DNA of 64,000 bases from Callipepla californica brunnescens (taxonomy: Eukaryota; Chordata; Aves; Galliformes; Odontophoridae): positions 39,623,502-39,687,501 of the forward strand of contig JALIRH010000004.1 in assembly GCA_023055505.1 (NCBI GenBank), written 5' to 3'. Below the pieces are notes generated by a model. The model ran no database searches and had not been told where the DNA came from. It worked only from the letters and a program-made list of their open reading frames with translations. Positions 61,703-64,000 of this stretch are shown here, piece by piece (position 1 is the stretch's first letter; each line of letters opens with the position of its first letter). The position numbers were made by a program, and so were the translations under genes.

Positions 61703-63150
61703 AAATGTGCATCATTTCTTTCAGTAGTAGATTTTTCAGGGACTAAAGGACTGAGATATATATCCAGTTTCTATGCTACAGGGCTGTCCTTATTACACTG
61801 AAGACTGAGGTGCAGTAGCATTCACGTGTATGAAATTTAATTACACTGATTTATCAAGCAATTATTTTTCCTACTAGTTTTATCCAACTGTCAGAGATCA
61901 CATCCTTTCTTTGAGCAAAATGAGTGCATTTGCTCTAAGAATCAATTTGCCATTCACAGATGAATTCTCTTTAATAGCCACTTTGCCTTTATTTTTCATT
62001 TTCAAATGAAATTACATTCCCAATTTGACAGTAAATTTTAGTGGTTAATTTATTAATATATGAGAAGAGCATATTCTTAACTATAAAATGACACAGCTTC
62101 TGCAGGAAGGTGATTCCCACCCAAGCCCTCCCTTTAGACCATAATGTTTAGCTGTGCTGGTGAAATATGTAAATTTTGTGTTTGAAACAGCAGGCTGGAA
62201 AAGGGTTTTTTTATTCATCCTGGATGAAAACACCAAACTTCTAACCTATAACATAAATTACAATGACTATTCCCTTTTATCATCCATTTCAATGAATTAA
62301 GGAGTCTCTGTTTCCAAAACAGATTATATAAATGCTGATTTCCAAGAGGCAGTTTGTAAGTGTCCAAATTGCACAAGTTTTTGTGTACAGTGTCAGTGAA
62401 GGGGTTACTCACTGTCCTGTTGGAACATCCCATGACTAGCTGTATTTACTGACAATATTCCCCACCTTGAGAAGAATCTAACTCTTCCTTGTATTGTGGG
62501 GATAGACTGTTTCTGTTACCTTTATCTGTGGTTCCTTCTCATGGATTAAATCAGGATAAGGAAGAGATATTTATTTTGAAATATTAGTCAGGACTGGGGG
62601 AAGGTCTAAAACATGACAGCATCCCCCACTGAACCATGGAAGCTGATTCTTTCAGTTTTCATTTTCTGTCTTTCTATGTGCACTGAATGTTTTCCAGTAT
62701 TTTGTCTATTTTAGCTTCTAACACTTTTTCATTATCTAGTTTTTGTGTTTGTAATTTTATTATATTTATTCTAAATTATTGCACTAAATTGATGTTTGTA
62801 AAAATGTTTGTGGATCATCTCATAATGTTCTCCTTTTTACCAAATCTTTTACTTTTATTTATTTATTTTTTTACATTACTTCAAATGTGCTGACAGTGTA
62901 CTAAGTCAGTAACTTAATTTCACTGGTTCCCTTTCCCACACTCTGAGAGCAGAGAACAGCCTAATTTTCATTAGAAAAATAATCCACTTGGAACAAAAAT
63001 AATTAGGACACTGCTGAAAAAAATCCATATGGACCTGAACAGGAGAGAAAATGCTATTCATGTGTTTATATCTTTTTCCTTTCATTCTTGACTGCTTCAG
63101 AGTTTTCACTTGGCTGATCTGTAATAAATACATTCTGCAATCTAGAATTT
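61703..63150. other. Unique AT-rich DNA
   Basis: No gene or transposon is recognised. Contains a TTTA-rich stretch near 62852-62872. Open frames of up to 75 codons have no family. Confidence 0.5.
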
Positions 63151-63315
63151 ACAGAATCACAGGGGGCTGAGGTTGGAAGGGCTTTCTGGAGATTGTGCAG
63201 TCCAAACCTCTAGTTAAATCAGAACTAGCTACAGCTGGTTACTTAGGTTTTTGAATACTTCCATGAAAGGAGAGTCCCTAACATCTCTGGGAAATGCATT
63301 GTAGCATTCAGGCAG
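63151..63315 (-). mobile_element. Diverged CR1 3' end
   Basis: Plus-strand ACAGAATCACAGGGGGCTGA, then GGTTGGAAGGGCTTTCTGGA and TGCAGTCCAAACCTCTAG are the reverse complement of the CR1 terminus. A weaker match (CATCTCTGGGAAATGC) continues to about 63315. Non-coding and 5'-truncated. Confidence 0.82.
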
Positions 63316-64000
63316 TACAGTACAATACAACAGTGCCATGTTTTGCAGTATTGTATTCTGGTTTAAGTCCTTCCAGGGACTTATATTAATATTGTGGTAC
63401 AGTGTTTTGAAAGAAAGATTCAGCAGTATCTTTAATAGAATATTGATAAAATATTGAGCAGATATTTATCAGTTTGTAGAGTCACAAATGCTAGGGCCAG
63501 GAGAGATTAAATGTCAGAGCCATTTAATCTAACTTTTGCTAGAAGAAAAAACTTAAATATCTATCAGTAATTACAGCAAAAAGGCAAATAATTATCTGTT
63601 GCAAGAAAGAATATTTCACAGGAACAACTCCTATCTTCAAATAAAGTAACTGAAAATCTAATATATCTATTCCTGGTAAGTATTTACTTTTAAACAAAAG
63701 AAAACCAAACAATAAGTTTACAGAAAATAAATCAGGAAGGAATGCAGAATATTATCCACCTTATCTGAGGCTGTGTCATTTTTGTCTAAACCAGATTTTA
63801 GATACACTTGCCTAACTTTATCTTTGATAAAACACAGCGATGGAAGCTGAGCTGCTTTTTTGGACTGTTCCAGTTGTTCAAAAGTTTTTGCTGTGCCTAA
63901 CTTCAAATTTCCCTTGCTGGTATTTAAATGCACAATTTCTTGTTTTGGCCCCAGTAGTCACAGACAATTGCTTTGTCTCTTCCTTACAACTACTTTCTGT
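63316..64000. other. Unique AT-rich DNA to window end
   Basis: No gene is recognised. A GTAGAGTCACAAATGCTAGG motif at about 63477 vaguely recalls a CR1 end but the match is too weak to call. A 71-codon minus frame at 63718-63933 has no known family. Confidence 0.45.

Noticed and set aside
63470..63545. Possible second CR1 end near 63477
   Set aside because: GAGTCACAAATGCTAGGGCC is only loosely similar and no further CR1 sequence follows.

Overview
The window reads as non-coding DNA from a bird, most likely a landfowl such as chicken or a close relative. This rests on the interspersed repeats. At least nine pieces of CR1 retroposon carry the avian CR1 3' end (a GGTTGGAAGGGACCT-like motif beside an ATTCTATGATTCTGTG-type tail). 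Two copies of a mariner-type element match the Galluhop/Mariner1_GG pattern known from chicken. Three fragments or solo LTRs look like avian endogenous retroviruses. Base composition is AT-rich and CpG-poor, with many short A/T and AAAC-type tracts. Species and family names come from recalled consensus sequences, not a database search.

No host protein-coding gene, exon or RNA gene could be supported. Open frames are short (up to about 140 codons), scattered over both strands and without recognisable domains. The exceptions are decayed CR1 ORF2 (reverse transcriptase) remnants inside CR1 copies. The window is best read as intergenic DNA or the inside of a very long intron.

Layout. 1-3.6 kb: unique DNA with a 22-bp palindrome. 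3.6-5.35 kb: two mariner copies in the same orientation, the second apparently inserted in a hAT-like fragment. 5.35-16.9 kb: mostly unique, one short CR1 piece at 13.8 kb. 16.9-18.6 kb: an old CR1 3' end, then a ~1 kb CR1 with reverse-transcriptase remnants. 18.6-31.4 kb: unique, with a G-quadruplex candidate at 21.0 kb and a short CR1 at 23.9 kb. 31.46-32.03 kb: the best-preserved CR1 coding remnant. 32-41 kb: unique, with a GC-richer block at 34.6-35.4 kb and a CpG cluster at 37.1-37.4 kb. 40.9-41.3 kb: minus-strand CR1. 43.65-44.24 kb: complete-looking solo LTR with a near-perfect 5-bp target duplication. 44.2-53.8 kb: the longest stretch without a recognised transposon, and short of open frames in its second half. 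53.8-54.6 kb: a second, minus-strand solo LTR. 55.98-56.4 kb: minus CR1. 59.4-63.3 kb: a transposon cluster of four CR1 pieces, two of them meeting tail to tail, plus an LTR fragment.

There is no operon or pathway to describe. No previously undescribed biological system is evident. The most useful leads are the transposon nesting, the solo-LTR pair, several perfect inverted repeats, and the 44-54 kb transposon-free block, which should be tested for conserved regulatory elements.
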